Positions 5,779-6,555 of a stretch of DNA of 6,555 nucleotides are shown here, one piece after another (position 1 is the first letter of the stretch; each line of letters opens with the position of its first letter). Under the pieces are notes generated by a model. It had not been told where the DNA came from. It did not search any database and saw only the letters and a program-made list of their open reading frames with translations. The stretch comes from an uncultured Granulosicoccaceae bacterium (GTDB taxonomy: Bacteria; Pseudomonadota; Gammaproteobacteria; Granulosicoccales; Granulosicoccaceae), in the NCBI GenBank assembly GCA_937951695.1, contig CALFBL010000088.1, positions 1-6,555 of the forward strand. Direction: 5' to 3'. Made by a program: the position numbers and the translations under genes.

Positions 5779-6555
5779 TTATTTGGTGCCGGCGGAGCCC
5801 TCCTCCTCTTGCGTGGATTCGGGCGCCGGCGGGTTCATTACATCTGCAAAAGCTCGAGGCTCGTCTGTGATTGTCGATTTCTCGGCAACCGCTTCAGTGA
5901 CGGTATCCTCAAGTACTACATCTTCAATGTTCTGCAGCAATTCCGGGTTGCTGTAATAGTAGTCGATGACTTGATGTGGATCCTGATAGGAGCCTGCCAA
6001 GTGCTCGATTTGCTCGCGAACCTTGCCAGCGTCTGCCGTAATTTTGTCACGTCGTACTATTTCTCCAACAATCAGGCCAAGCCGAACCCGCCGCTTCGCC
6101 TGCTCTTCAAATAATTCATCGGCCAGCATCGATCCATCGACCTCGGCTTGCATTTGCTCCATCATCAGCTCCCTTTGACGACCAATTTCCGCTTTCACCA
6201 AAGCCGCTGGTACATCAATGGGGTTCAATTCTAATAAACCATCCATCACCTGCGACTTTATTTCACCATCGAGCTTGGTTTTCAGCTCACGCTCCATATT
6301 CTTTTGGATATCGGCCCGCAGCGTCTCGACGTTACCGTCCTCTATCCCGAAACTCTTCACCAGCTCCTCATTCAGCTCCGGAATGGCCGATTCCTTGACT
6401 TCGTGCACAACGATGTCAAATTCACAGGCCTTGCCAGACAAGTGCTCAGCCTGATAGGTCTCTGGAAATGTGACAGTGATCGTCTTTTCGTCGCCTGCTT
6501 CGACTCCAGTAAGCTGTTCTTCGAATCCGGGGATCATCTGATTTGAACCCAACAC
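5779..6555 (-). CDS. tig: Trigger factor, C-terminal part (5' end outside the window)
   Basis: A ribosome-associated chaperone and peptidyl-prolyl isomerase that meets nascent chains at the exit tunnel. The visible 259 codons run to the window edge with no stop. The first codon shown, GTG, is internal and not a start: the sequence begins inside the FKBP-like isomerase domain (MIPGFEEQLTGVEAGDE, then VTFPETYQAEHLSGK). It continues through the C-terminal substrate-cradling arms (KNMERELK, DVPAALV, ELFEEQAKRRVRLGLIVGEI, then a YYYSNPELLQNIED helix). By comparison with the 432-residue E. coli protein, roughly the first 185 residues, including the N-terminal ribosome-binding domain, are missing. 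The last 17 or so residues after MN form a Pro/Glu/Gly/Ser-rich acidic tail that E. coli lacks. It lies immediately upstream of clpP, the usual tig-clpP-clpX order, and its stop (TAA at 5781-5779) is 17 bases from the clpP ATG, so the two are in one transcript. Confidence 0.97.
   Translation of the reverse strand: MLGSNQMIPGFEEQLTGVEAGDEKTITVTFPETYQAEHLSGKACEFDIVVHEVKESAIPELNEELVKSFGIEDGNVETLRADIQKNMERELKTKLDGEIKSQVMDGLLELNPIDVPAALVKAEIGRQRELMMEQMQAEVDGSMLADELFEEQAKRRVRLGLIVGEIVRRDKITADAGKVREQIEHLAGSYQDPHQVIDYYYSNPELLQNIEDVVLEDTVTEAVAEKSTITDEPRAFADVMNPPAPESTQEEEGSAGTK

Noticed and set aside
6553..6555. GTG at the right edge as a start codon for tig
   Set aside because: It is only the first complete codon in the window. 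The protein begins mid-domain in the FKBP-like region, so the true start is beyond the edge.

Overview
The window is a chromosomal protein-quality-control locus with every gene on the minus strand. In transcription order it reads tig (3' part) - clpP - clpX - lon - hupB - tRNA-Val - tRNA-Asp - ppiD (5' end only). This gene order, the close similarity of ClpP, ClpX, Lon and HU to their Escherichia coli/Pseudomonas counterparts, CCA ends encoded in both tRNA genes, and a moderate base composition point to a gammaproteobacterium. I cannot place it to genus from sequence alone. There are no mobile elements, CRISPR arrays, phage genes or sign of transfer.

Region by region (plus-strand coordinates, transcription running right to left). 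5779-6555 holds the C-terminal part of trigger factor, open at the window edge. 17 bases further on lies clpP (5030-5761), then a 123-base intercistronic region with a strong stem-loop, then clpX (3614-4906), closed by a clear intrinsic terminator (3559-3585). Next is lon (1007-3469). It starts at GTG and is preceded by a sequence that fits a sigma-32 heat-shock promoter well, with a perfect inverted repeat over its -10 element. A 202-base lon-hupB gap holds weak terminator-like hairpins, a weak promoter candidate and a long-armed stem-loop in the presumed hupB leader. hupB (532-804) is followed after only 13 bases by tRNA-Val(UAC) and then tRNA-Asp(GUC), and a strong intrinsic terminator (316-342) ends that unit. 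The final 257 bases are the start of ppiD, a membrane-anchored periplasmic chaperone gene.

The genes form one functional group. Trigger factor folds nascent chains at the ribosome. ClpXP and Lon are the two main cytoplasmic AAA+ proteases for damaged and regulatory proteins, PpiD helps proteins leaving the Sec translocon, and HU is a nucleoid protein. The arrangement is textbook, and I found no undescribed system. The points worth a second look are regulatory (the lon promoter and palindrome, the clpP-clpX hairpin, the hupB leader hairpin, the HU-tRNA transcription unit) and the hydrophilic C-terminal tails on ClpP, Lon and trigger factor.
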